A DNA stretch of 64,000 nt from Sitta carolinensis (taxonomy: Eukaryota; Chordata; Aves; Passeriformes; Sittidae): the NCBI GenBank assembly GCA_032173965.1, contig CM063283.1, positions 38,809,743 to 38,873,742 on the forward strand, given 5' to 3'. The notes beneath the pieces were generated by a model that saw only the letters and a list, made by a program, of their open reading frames with translations, was not told the DNA's origin and searched no databases. Shown here piece by piece: positions 22,501-33,700 of this stretch. How positions within the stretch are numbered: position 1 is the first letter of the stretch; every line of letters begins with the position of its first letter. Position numbers and translations under genes: made by a program.

Positions 22501-23847
22501 AAATATTACTTTTTTACAGTAAAAATCTAACAGAAAGAAAGAAAAATCAGAATATGGCTTAGAAACTGGAGTTTTCATTGACAGTTCAGTTTGGAACTTG
22601 AATGTTTTTATTGTGTTGTGTACAATAAAATAATATTTGGTCAGTTATTGAGGATAAATCTTTAACTCAGATATAACTCTACATCGGTTGAGGATTTTTC
22701 TCTTCTTTCTTTCCATTAGTAACTCAGATAAAAAATAGTTTTATTGGTGGAGAGGTGTTTTTATTTGTGGAGAGAAGCTTCGTTGCTCTGAGGTATTTCT
22801 TTCCCAAAGAGTTAGAGAATTTAAACTCAGTTTAAAGAATTAAGTTCAGCTCTGGATTATTTGCTATTTTCCATCTCACAATTAAATAAGGTGTAGAACT
22901 ATAACTGAAATGATGCCAGGTGCTTCTCACCTTTCATTAGGAAACCTAATCCCATATTTACCTTAAATTGTGCTCTGAAACCTATTAGTTTCAAGATTCT
23001 AAACTAGGTCTTCTCTGCCCAAGGTAGCTAATTAAAAGTATCTAGGTACAGCACACACACAGAAGACTACTGAATAATACATGAAGATTGACTGAAGTCA
23101 ATTTCTTTACATTTTTATCTTTTATTCATTAGGATTTTTCAGAAAAACAAAAAGATTTGTTAAGGCAAAAATAAAAGACCACCATACTTACAGTCCTTCA
23201 TAGCAGAGCCTAAAGTGTTTTGAAGTAGAAGTGGCTACATCTGAACACGTGGAAATCTGAAAAACATATACATATGTTTTCATTTATTGTACTAGCTACT
23301 GGACGCACACTCTTTTATTTTGATGCACTCATTTTTAAGCAATTGTATAAACCATCCTCATATTTTCCTTCACAATGCAGATCTTGTCTTCAAGGAAAAA
23401 ATAAGCAAATTAAAATGGAGATGATTTTAGCTTAAATTTAGGAATTATATTTTTTTGTTACTGTTGTTGTTGTTTGAGTTTAGGTTTTTTGTTGTTTTGG
23501 CTTTTTATTTTTTCAAAAAGAAAACTTTGGGTTTTGAAGCACCTCTCAATTAATTTTTCAGTCTTTTATGTCTTTGACCTGTTAGTATTTCAAAGTCATA
23601 CTGTTTTTATATTAAGCCTCTCAGTTAGCTGAATGTAGGCAACAGAGGAGTTTTGCCAATTTAGAAATATATTATGAAAGACTCCGAATTTAAGCACATC
23701 TATTTCTCACAGAGTGTAAACTTTAACTTCTCACCTTTCAGAGGGTCAGCTTACTCTTCCTAGACTTCACTCAAATATACATCAGCACTCCTGCATTTAA
23801 GAGCCATGATCCATGACAGTATAGTTTAACATTCAGCAGCAAAAATA

Positions 23848-23870
23848 GGGGTGGGGAGGGGAGGGGAGGG
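23848..23870 (+). repeat. G-tract repeat (G-quadruplex-type motif)
   Basis: Four runs of four guanines and a final run of three, separated by single bases (GGGGT, GGGGA, GGGGA, GGGGA, GGG), satisfy the usual G-quadruplex pattern with very short loops. The motif stands alone in AT-rich DNA and is not part of an LTR. Confidence 0.85.
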
Positions 23871-26177
23871 AAACAAATTCCCCAAACCAAATAAAATCTC
23901 TTATTATTTTAGAAGAGTTCCATTTAGAGAGCATTTAAAGAAATGTCTTACATTTCAATTGGTATCCCAAAGAATTAATGAAAAAAAAAACATAAAAAAT
24001 CTGATTAGAGTCAGTTGAATATGGATTCCATTCTTTCATTCTTACATATAGCATAGGCTTTATATTATCTTACTTTAGACCTTTAAAGTATAGATACCTT
24101 AATCTAAACATAGACTCCCTTTACAGGTAAGAGAAAAATGTAGAACTCATGAATGGAAATAATTCCCTCCAACGTTGATATTTACTCATATGAATAACAC
24201 CTAAACCAGCACCTATTTCTCTCCAAAAGGTTGAGAGAGCCACAGGGACCAGCTGAGACACAGTGACTGTGTCGTATCTAAAACTACATAAAATCTATCA
24301 CAATTAATATGATTTGTGTAAGGTGTTTTAAAACATGTTTTGTTTCATGTAGAAATAGATGTAAAATGAGAATTGGAGTATGTGTTCTGAAGTGACACTG
24401 TGAGGATTCATGAATTCATGGTGTGAAAGGGTTTAGCAAGTAAGGATGAGTGCTCTTCCTTTGTACTGAATATACTGAAACACTAAAGTTTTCTAGCAGT
24501 TGTTACTATGAAAAATAGTTGCAGTCTTGAAAGCATACATGAAGTTTTGTAATTCTGATATACTGTTTGCATTTTTTATTTTAAAACGTGACTTACACTT
24601 AGACTTATACCTAAACTTATAAAGGCTTTGTACACATGATTAGTTTCATTAGCTGAATTAAGAAATCCATGCTGATGTTTCTCTTTCTCTTCTGCTTTAA
24701 ATGAAAAGTTCAAGTAGAAAAAGGATAATAACATCTTCACATTTTTGCAAATTTACTTGCATGGAGTTTTATTTAAAAATTAATTTTGCATTGTAGATAT
24801 GTCTTAGCTAGTACTGATACACAGTGTTCAGTTCTCAGCATAATTGCATTTTAAGAAATATTGATGCATAAATGCATACAGATTGTATTCTAGGTAAATA
24901 AGAAAAAAGTTTAATTAAGCACTAAATATGTTTTGAATAATACCTGTTTACTTTCAGATTTCATTTACAGATACAATAATGATATTTTTATTCATGCAGC
25001 AGTGAAATACTGTTCTATAGATTATAATGCAATACTGAAGTAAATGTAGACTGTAAGGCACATCTAATTTATTCACACTACTAACATCTAGGAAACCTAA
25101 TGATGCCAATGTTCTCTCTGGTTTTCACCAACTTTCTTTGTTTATTAGCCTTTCAGTATCAACACAATCTTACATTTACAAATCCAGGAAGGAGTAATAT
25201 ATTACATTAAAATTAGTCCAAAATGTAGATGACAAGTATAAGAGATATAATAGAAGAAAGAAGAGTTTTGAAGTTCAAAAAGGTGCAAATTTTCTTTCTG
25301 TAACTTTTCCTAGGTTCATCACACACAAAGTAATTTGTTATTAATTAAATGAGCAATTTTTTATATCTGATAGGGCTCTGAAGACTCTTCTCATTAACAT
25401 TTGTGAAATACCAAGATACATTATATAACTAAACAAAGGTATCACACATATATGTATGCAGGTGTTTAGTATGCAGGTGTTTAGATAGGTATATAGATGG
25501 ATAGATAGCTTGAGAGATTGGTCAAAGATAAGAGAGTGTTGTATGTTTGTACATATGTACCTATATCTCAAAATCCTGATGCTCCCACAACTCTTCTGGT
25601 AAAAAAAAAAAAAATTAACACTGTGTAAAAAAGAATTCTAGTACCTATGCAATAGCACATCATATATAGGTACTGGGCAGACAATATTTTTTCCCCTGTA
25701 TTTAGTCCAAAAAGCTTTCTCAAAAGACCTAGTGATACTCAAAAAAGTGTTCAGATTCTTCTTAAGTACTATACTTATACTATACTTAAATTCTTACAGT
25801 CAACCAAAGGCATATTCTGAAGTTTCTCCCTAAATTTCTTATTTAAAACTGAGATCTGGCTAGATGTTTGGCAGCTGCAATAAACATATTTTTCCTAATG
25901 ATTTGGACATTTAAGAAGTTTTTAATATTTACATAAAAATATCTGTTTCACCTTCGGTAACAAAAACCACCACAAAAACCCCATGGAAAAGAAATTAAAT
26001 ATAAACTGACACATTTTGTTTAACTCTTGATGATGACATTTCTTATTTTTAAGCTCTCCAAAAATAGTTTTGAACACATTAAAATCACTAAAATCTTTCA
26101 GGCTTAGGCTTTTTAAGTGAGAAGCCATACCCATTCCATAATCTGTCTATTACCTATATTTTTCCTAGTTCATGAGG

Positions 26178-26772
26178 CATCATGGTTTAAGCCCAGTAAG
26201 AAAACCAAGCCCTACCCAGCTGCTTGCTCACTCCCCCATCAGTCAGATCAGAGAGAGTATCAGGAGTGAAAGTGGTAGAATATTCCTGGGTTAAGATAAA
26301 GACAGTTTAATTGGGAAAGCAAAATCCATGCACACAAGCAAAGAAAAACAAGGAATTAATTCCATGCTTCCCACAGACAGGCAGGTGTCCAGCCATCTCC
26401 AGGACAGCAGGGCCTCATCTCACGTATTGGTAACTTGGGAAGACAAACACCATCACTCCAAATGTCCCACATTTCCTCTTTTTTCCCCCCACTTTATATA
26501 CTCAGCATGACACCATCTGTCCTGGAATGACTCTTTGGTCAGTTTGGGTCAGCTGTCCTGGCTGTGTCTTCTCCCAGCTTTCTGTGCACCTCCAATTTCC
26601 TTGACAGCTTGGCAGTATGAAAAGCAGAAAAGGCCTTGGCTCTGTGTAAGACCTGCTCAGCAATAACAAAAATATCTCTACATTATCAAACCTGTGTTCA
26701 GCAGAAATCCAAAACACATCCCCATACCAGCCACTGTGAAGAAAATTAGCTCCATCCCAGCCAAAACCAGCA
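26178..26772 (-). mobile_element. Solo LTR, songbird ERV family A (better preserved)
   Basis: On the plus strand it runs from 'catcatggtttaagccca' to 'agccaaaaccagca'. Landmarks are 'ggttaagataaagacagttt', 'gtccagccatctccaggac', 'cttgggaagacaaacac', 'tggtcagtttgggtcagctg' and 'gtgtaagacctgctcagca'. On the minus strand it carries a TATA box (26491-26500) and an ATTAAA polyA signal (26306-26311) in the right order, which fixes the orientation. The length (595 bp) is typical of a complete LTR. The plus-strand left end reads CA where TG is expected, so one end has mutated. It closely resembles 4092-4639 and 29151-29684. Confidence 0.88.
26491..26500 (-). promoter_or_regulatory. TATA box of family-A LTR
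   Basis: TATATAAAGT on the minus strand, about 185 bp upstream of the ATTAAA signal at 26306-26311. This is the expected U3 promoter layout of an LTR. Confidence 0.55.
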
Positions 26773-29150
26773 TATGAAACTAAACAGAACTTCACATTTC
26801 ACATGTATACTCTGTCCAATTTCCCTAAATTCAGGTTTTCTTGTCACAGTCACCTACTGTTTCTGAATTTAAGTGGATAAAGTTGCAAAGATGAGCCTTC
26901 AAATAAAAGAATTGACATTATGAATTAGGTTCAGTCTTTCCTTAATACAAAATGCTATTTGGAAACAATCAAGTTGGAGTATAAATTAAGAACACACTTA
27001 ATGTGGGTAAATACTGATATCTGTATGTTTTGTTACCTTTGCCAAATTTCTACATATATGGTTATTATCATTGTCACATAAAAAACATTGTAACTGTAAG
27101 CCAGATGTAAAGTTCAACTATTTGAAAAAACTTACTCCAAATTTATTTTATCGGTATCTTGGGAAGACAGAGAAAAAACAAACATAGAAGAAAATGCAAA
27201 GCATTTCTGATTGTGGGGGGTTTTTACATGTATACACAGATATTGTACAAAGAAACAGAAATGAGTTTAAAGAGGAGTTTTTTAGGGTTTATTTCGGATA
27301 TTATTTTCTTTGAGGTTATTTTTATATGTATGAATAGCTCATTTCACTGTTGAATTTGGGATAAATGAAATGCAAATGTTGCTTGTAGTGATATTTTTGA
27401 TGTTGTTTTACAGCAGGTGAGCAGTAATTACTTTTCCATCTGTGCCATTTTTCTTTTCTTGTACATTCTGAACTTGCCTTACAAGTTGTTCCATCCTTTT
27501 AAGAAATAATGCTTAAAAGAAATACCATTCACATGGACTGATGGGGTAACAGATGGTTTTAACTCTTATCTGTAAAAAAAAAAATACTCAACCATAGGCA
27601 AGTCAATTACAGAGAAATTTCCAGTAAGGCTTTTCAAGGGTAAAACTTCAGATCCTTTGAAATCTGTTTACAGTTATCTAGGAGTGGTAGTCTGGATCAT
27701 CTTATATAACAATGCCTAAGTGTTCTGGGTCACCTCTACACTGTTAAATGCTCTGCTTCAGAGTAATTCCTGTCCTTCAAGGCCAAGTATTACAGCATGA
27801 CACACATGCAGGCAGAAAGCACCTTCCACATGTGGCTGACCACGTGCCATACATACTGGATGGTCAGAGAATTTTGGATACATGGCCCTAAACTGTATAT
27901 ATTTGGGTTACAGAAACTGGAAGCTGAAATTATGATATATAGTAATTGAGTCTCAGACCACCAGAATTTGCACTGCCTAAAAGTAAGGATTTAAAGCACA
28001 TGCCATGGTGTATACCAAAGAGAGATTTCTGGGTGCTTGCAAACATTGTAAACAAGCTAAGATTAAGTTGGAAGCTATGTAGTGTCATGCTTAAAGTATA
28101 CTGAGAGCTGGAATTAATTAAACATTAATTAAACATATTCTCCACAGAGGCTTTGTTTCAGGGAGAACCAGCTGGTTTAAACAAAATCAGTTTGGTTTTA
28201 GTACTTTTTCAGTCATGTAAGGAAAATGATTTACACTTCCAAACCAAATTCCCTCCACTAGGGTGTAATGCTAAAATTATCTTCTCCTCCTTTTTCAGTA
28301 AGTATCAGTTCCCAGATGAGAATTCAATATTACTAAAATTCAGAGGAAAGAGCTAAAATACACTCTTAACTGTGCTAACATTTGTCTGCTTGCTAATTTT
28401 CCAACAGTCTTCTTAATATAGATTTCCTAGATTGCATTACATAGAAACCTCTGATATTCAGAGATTTACACAAAAAAAAAAAAAAAAAACCAAACAAAAA
28501 ACAAACTTTTGTAGATTTTTTCATTATTATTTATAAACATTATTAAATGATGTTGCAGTACCCAAGTTAAATATTTCTCTTCATAATGACTTAAGCAGGT
28601 TGTTTGAATTAAAGAAATCCATACATTATGACCATGAATCTAGTTTATCCAGAACTTCATTTTCCCACCTATTAGTAAAACAAAATATTATATCACCCCA
28701 TTAGGGTAGTTTCAAGGTCTTCATATGATATACAAAATTAAAAATCCACAAGAAATATCATAAAATATTAACAATGAAAATATATACTGGCCAAGAACCA
28801 CTGCTTTAAAAATTGCTTTGGTCTTTTTCTACATTTAGTATCAGCAATCTTCCAGTTAGCTTAACATGGGCAAGACAGTGTCTGCAGAATTAAAATTCTT
28901 CTGGCAATTATATAGAGACATGTATGGATGTATGCCAAGTTCACCAGATTTCCTAAGCTGACAGTACCATCACTTCACAGTTCTTTGAACGATTCAAAAG
29001 CCTCCTTCCTCTTCGGTGGGATACAGAATTCTCCAAGTCACCTTTTGACACTACAGAATGAGATTTTTATTTAAACACCAAGAAAATTGATAACAGGATA
29101 TAGTATTTTATGCTAAGACTTACAAGAATTTGGATTTCAAATATTAAAAT
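26773..29150. other. AT-rich DNA between two family-A LTRs, no retroviral interior seen
   Basis: I looked for gag/pol/env remnants because the flanking LTRs share family and strand. I found none; the sequence is ordinary AT-rich unique DNA with a poly(A) run at 28472-28489. Frames at 27159-27353 and 28153-28356 (+) have no recognisable domain. Confidence 0.5.
28472..28489. repeat. Poly(A) run (18)
   Basis: An adenine run followed by an A/C-rich stretch; no retroposed body is recognised. Confidence 0.9.
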
Positions 29151-29684
29151 GTGTTTACTCCCTAAAGTGGAATGGGAAAGAGAATCAGAAAGTAACAGTG
29201 AGAAAACTCATGGGTTGAGACAAATCCAGTTCAATAGGTACAGCAAAAATTGTGTGCACAGGCAAAGCATGAAATTCAATCATAACTTCCCATGGGCAAC
29301 CATTTCCAGGAAAGTAGAGCTTCATCACATGCAGCAGTGGCTTGGGAAGGCAAACACCAACACTCCAAATATTCTCCCCCTTTCTTCTTCTTCCCCTGCT
29401 TTATGTGCTGAGCGTGATGCCATGTTCTATGGGACATCCATCTCTGGTCAGCTGTCCCTTCTGTGTCCCCTCCCGAAACCTTGTGCACCGCCAGCCTCCT
29501 TCCAGCGGGGTGGGATGAGAGGCAGAAAAAGCCTTGGCCCTGTGTAAGCACTGCTCAGCAATAACAAAGACATCCTTGCATTATCACAGTTTTCAGCAAA
29601 TCTCCAAGACACATCCAGAACCATCACATAGTAGACCAGATACTATGAAGAAAATTAACTATTCCAGACAAAACCAGAAAAAAT
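29151..29684 (-). mobile_element. LTR, songbird ERV family A (truncated at its 3' end)
   Basis: It shares 'gggaaagagaatcagaaagt', 'tgagaaaactcatgggttga', 'cttgggaaggcaaacacc', 'tgtaagcactgctcagcaat' and 'ttccagacaaaaccag' with the other two family-A copies. The outer ~25 bp at the plus-strand left side (LTR 3' end in sense orientation) are missing or diverged. The TATA region is degraded (tttatgtgctgag in place of the clean box at 26491). The 145-codon plus frame at 29110-29547 and the 91-codon minus frame at 29276-29551 lie in this LTR and are not genes. Confidence 0.85.
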
Positions 29685-30895
29685 AGAATACATTTTCACT
29701 GGTTAGATTCCATCAGATTTCCTAATTGCTCATGTAGAAGTTTTTTAATGTACACCATTTTCCTAGTGGCAATGGTAAAGAAGTCGGTGTCCATCAGATA
29801 TCAGATAGTTATCAGATAGCTCAAGTTGATAAAGAGGCTACTTCCCTTTTCTTACTCAAAACTATACTCACATTCAAAACATCAAACTAAATAAATTAAG
29901 AATGCACACATATTTTCCTTGCATATCAAAATATTTCCAACCTACTCAAACTATTTTGCCATTATTCACACATTTTAAAAATGTGTTAAAAAAAAAAAGA
30001 TATTTTGGCACATAATGAAAATTTTCCCTCAGTATGAAATGTTGTAAAGTCAGTAATAAGTTAGTGCCTAAAAAATAAATGCATGAGTAATATGTAGGTG
30101 TCACAAAGAAAAATACCTATACAAATTCTAAGAATTTGTTGAAAACTAGCATATTATTAATATAGATATAAAGTTCTCAGTTATTTGCAGCTTTTTTCTT
30201 AAAGCCAACTATAAGAATACTAAATGTGAGAGAGCAGAAGGCCCATATACAACATATAGTATACATCCTAAAATTTTTTGCATGTATTTTTATGGAGATT
30301 TTAAGCCATATGGATTATTGGTTGGATTTTAATTCATCACTCTATTTTACTGTTTGTGAGGATAAAATATATTAATGATATGCACATATATTAAACTGAT
30401 TCCTAAAGAATGCAATTAATTTCACACTAATTTGAAAACACAGGATTTCGAAAACTGGATTTTTGTTACCAAATGGTCAAAGAAATTGTAAAAAGGAATT
30501 AAATGATGCAATACAACTAGATTGAGGAGTTTTTTCAAGTTCAATAAGCATGGCCAAAGAGCTGAATTATTTTAGGAAGTAGTTTCTGTGTGTTAATTAT
30601 TGTTCAATATTCTGTATTTTTCAATATAATATCTAAATAAAATAAAATTAATTCGTCAAATAATGAGGATCAGTGAACTTGCATTTGCTATATAGTAGTA
30701 CAAACTTGTGTAAAGGGGAAGGAAATTCTGTGGACTCCTACAAAACAATAACTGAAACTGTCAAGAGTTTTGCCAACAATTAAATAACATAATGCGCACA
30801 GAGTTCAAAATCCTTAAGTTAGGCACAGGCTTCCAGGAGACCTTGGGGCTTTTTAACATTTCTTCTGGCTGTTTAAACATTGCAAGAAAACGCCT
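29685..30895. other. AT-rich unique DNA between two LTRs, no gene seen
   Basis: There is no open frame of note and no repeat recognised. The spacing to flanking LTRs of different families argues against a single provirus. Confidence 0.55.
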
Positions 30896-31501
30896 TGTCC
30901 TAGTTTAGGGCAAATCTGTGAGAAAACCTCCAAAGGGCCCCCTCCCGAGAGCAAACCCACACGGCCCCTCCCTCCAGCCGGTTCGGGAATGATTCCTCGG
31001 AGAGAAGTGGAAAGAACCTGTTTATTTAACAGGCACAGCACCCCAGTACACGAAATGAACAATACCCGATGACAACACTCTTTCACCGCTCTGAAAAAGA
31101 TGCCAAATTCAGCGAGTCTCTCTTGGGGGTGGTCGCTCTGCTGTCACTCCCCCCGGCGCTGGGGATGCTGCTGCAGGACACAGGGTGTTCTCGGGTCCCA
31201 GTCCGGAGCAGGTTCCAGTAGTTACAAGAAAGGAAAAAGGGGAAGAAACAAAGCAAGAGCAAAGCAGGAGCAGGAGCAAAAGCAGAAGCCAGAGCTAGAG
31301 CCAAACAAAAAAGAGCCCAGCATAAACAAAAGCCACGCCATGTACTGCCCTGTCTCTGTGTCCCGCCAGCCGTGGGGGGAGCAGGCTGATAACAGAACCA
31401 AACCAAAACATTTGTCCTTCAGAGACAGTCTCACAGGCACAGAACATAACATCCAACTTAGCAGAACACACAAATGGGGATACAAGCGTCACCCTAGGAC
31501 A
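30896..31501 (-). mobile_element. Solo LTR, songbird ERV family B
   Basis: The ends form an obvious inverted pair: 'tgtcctagtttaggg' at 30896 and 'accctaggaca' ending at 31501, TG...CA. An AATAAA polyA signal is on the minus strand at 31021-31026, inside 'gtgcctgttaaataaaca', about 130 bp from the sense 3' end, which fixes the minus orientation. The length (606 bp) fits a full LTR. GC content is much higher than in the flanks. The overlapping open frames at 30853-31534 on both strands are composition-driven. Five-base flanks cgcct and catct match at three positions, so a target duplication is only suggestive. No gag/pol/env is attached. Confidence 0.85.
31021..31026 (-). terminator. PolyA signal (AATAAA) of family-B LTR
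   Basis: AATAAA on the minus strand, in the expected R-region position near the LTR 3' end. Confidence 0.6.
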
Positions 31502-32652
31502 CATCTTTAATGAGAAGACAAAGCGAAGACACACACGTATAGATTAATATAATGTGGGATTTGTTTTTTTTATAATCAGAACCATCTAATGAACTTTACA
31601 TATTTTATAGAAGAGTACCATTCTATGAGAGCCTACTTACTGTGGAAATGACACAAAAGTAGCACTAAAACACCAGAAATAACTTGGAAAAATTGCCAGT
31701 TAAAATATAAATACTGTGGAAAGGTGCATGGAAAAAAATTCTGGATTACTCTGCTATTTTCACAAAAATATTTTCACACTTGTCTTTCTCATCACAATAA
31801 TTTTAACAGCAAAAAATGGGTTGATAGAATAAAATTATCAGACTTGAAAAAAAGAGTGGAAAACCAGGATGCAGAGAACTGGGCTGAATTTGGCTAGTCA
31901 TATCCAATAAAGGAGAAAACAAAACCTTATAATATTTAAATTTAAGAGTAGAAAATTACTTCCACAGATATTAAATCTATCACCATGTCTTCTAACCTAC
32001 ACAAAACCTACTACACTGGGTTATTTGGGGTTTTTTTCCCAATAAATGCTATACTTGGAAGACCATTATTAGATATCACAACCTGCTTCCCTCTTCTAGA
32101 TCAAGGAAACAATGTTTTTAACATACTGTCAAATTCTTTTTATATAATTTTCATTGCTCATATTTCAGTTTTCTCTGGTTTGTCTACAAAATCATCAAAA
32201 TTAGAGGCAACAAGCAAGCATACAAGTGCAACCCCTTAGGGGAGAATTTCTGTATCATTTTACAATCAACATTGCAGATAACACATTCCCTGAAAGCATT
32301 CCTCCTTCTGGTGAAAGCTTCTTCTTTTTTTTTTAATTTTTACTTTTTTTTTTTCTTTTCTTTTTTTTTTTTTGTTTTTGTTTTTGTTTTTGTTTTTTTT
32401 GTTTACATCCTCTGCAGAACATCCTAACATCTTCCTGTTCTGTCTCTAATGACTGACATATTAACAAACATTTGCAACCTATTAATTTGGGTTTTCCTTT
32501 ACATGTATAGCAGCTTTCCCATTTTTCTAGTATTTCAATAAATTCAGAAAATTTCTACAAGATGCATATTTTGAGTTATAATACTGCCCTTATAACAATC
32601 CATTATTGATTTTCTGTGCTATCTTCCAGGCTTTTCTATTTATGGTTCTACA
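31502..32652. other. AT-rich unique DNA with T-rich tract, no gene seen
   Basis: The 84-codon frame at 31985-32239 has no domain I recognise. The T-rich tract at 32321-32404 is listed separately. Confidence 0.55.
32321..32404. repeat. T-rich low-complexity tract with TTTTTG units
   Basis: About 84 bp of almost pure T, with four phased TTTTTG-type units toward the right end. It could be a degenerate poly(A) tail of a minus-strand retroposon, but no body is visible. Confidence 0.9.
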
Positions 32653-33700
32653 GTGGTGACTTCCGTGAGAAGCCACTAGAAGATTTGTCCATTCCCAGCA
32701 CAGCCAACACCAGATGGCTTCAAGACAGACCAGCTGCTGGCCAAGGCTGAGTCAGTCAGGAATGACAGCAACACCTCTGTGATTTAAGAAGGAAGAAAAG
32801 GTTATTGCACAGAAGTAAATGCAGCCAGAGAAGAGCAGAGTGCAAACATGTGAGAGGGATGTCTATGCAGACACAGGGTCAGTGGAGAAGGAGGGGAGGA
32901 AGAGGTCCCAGCAGCAGAGTGGAGATCCCGAGCCCGTGGTGTAGACCACGGTGAAGGTGTGCTCCTGCAGCCCTTGGAGAGCAATGAGGGTGCAGAGACC
33001 CACCTGCAGCCCACACAGGACACCCAACCCACAGCAGGTGATTACCTGGACAAGGGCTGTGAACCCATGGGAAACCTATCCTGGAACAGGCTCCTGGCAG
33101 GGACCTGCAGTCCTGTGGAAAGAGGAGCCCACGCTGGAGCAGGTTTCCTAGTAGGCTTGGTGACCCTGTGGAGAATCCACACTGAAAAGGCTGTGCCTGA
33201 AAGGTTGCCTGCTGTGGAAGTGTAATCCATGTTGGAACAGTTTGTGGAGAACCATTACCCATGGATGGACAAACACTGGACAAATTTATGGAAGACTGTG
33301 TCTCATGGGAAAGAGCCTACACTGGAACAGAGTAAAGACACTTCTCCCTGAGCAGCATCAGGAACAATCTGTGATGAACTGACTGTAGCTCTCATTCCTT
33401 ATCTCCATGTGCTGCAGGGGGAGAAGAAGCAGATCTTGGGAAAGAGGTGGAGGGTGAGGAAGATGTTTATGACATTTATTTTGCTTCTCATTCTCCTGCT
33501 CTGATTTTTTGGTTATAAATTCAAATAATATCTCCAAGCGGTCTCTTTCACCCTTGATGGTATTTGGTGAGTGACTTCACCCTGTTCTTATCTTAACTCA
33601 GGAACCTTTTACTATATTTCCTCTCCTGTCCAGTTATGGAGGGGAGTGATAGAGAAGCTTTGCTGGGTTTCTGCAGTAAAGCCAAGGTCAACCCACTACA
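32653..33700 (+). mobile_element. ERVL-type LTR (songbird), nearly full length
   Basis: The characteristic order is present: 'gtgagaagccactagaag', 'gctgctggccaaggctgag', a degenerate TATA region near 'gatttaagaagg', 'gagaagagcagagtg', and a long GC-rich middle built of imperfect repeats of the type 'ccacgctggagcagg' separated by 20-40 bp. Next come 'acaatctgtgatgaactgac', 'gtgctgcagggggagaa', a mutated polyA region ('ggttataaattcaaataa') and the end 'gccaaggtcaacccactaca'. The 3' end matches the mini-LTR at 5472-5599. The 5' start seems to lack about 100 bp of U3. The frames at 32802-33824 arise from this repeat structure. No retroviral genes adjoin, so it is a solo LTR. Confidence 0.85.

Larger units (their letters stand above)
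18879..26177. other. 7.3 kb of AT-rich unique DNA, no confirmed gene
   Basis: No CR1, LTR or SINE is recognisable. Small open frames (for example 21433-21687 minus, 22293-22562 plus, 25341-25571 minus, 25922-26134 minus) show no known domains. Low-complexity features are the T26 run at 19574-19599, G-rich repeats at 23848-23870 and GATA-like units near 25480-25510. This is the longest repeat-poor stretch in the window. Confidence 0.5.

Noticed and set aside
29110..29551. 145-codon plus and 91-codon minus frames
   Set aside because: They mostly lie in the family-A LTR at 29151-29684; both strands are open over the same bases.
26178..29684. Two same-family, same-strand LTRs 2.4 kb apart could be the ends of one provirus
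   Set aside because: No gag, pol or env remnants between them, the interior is ordinary AT-rich DNA, one copy is truncated at an end and the two differ substantially in preservation. Two separate insertions fit better.
31083..31534. Frames of 79 to 136 codons on both strands
   Set aside because: They lie inside the family-B LTR at 30896-31501 and are antisense or off-frame readings of it.
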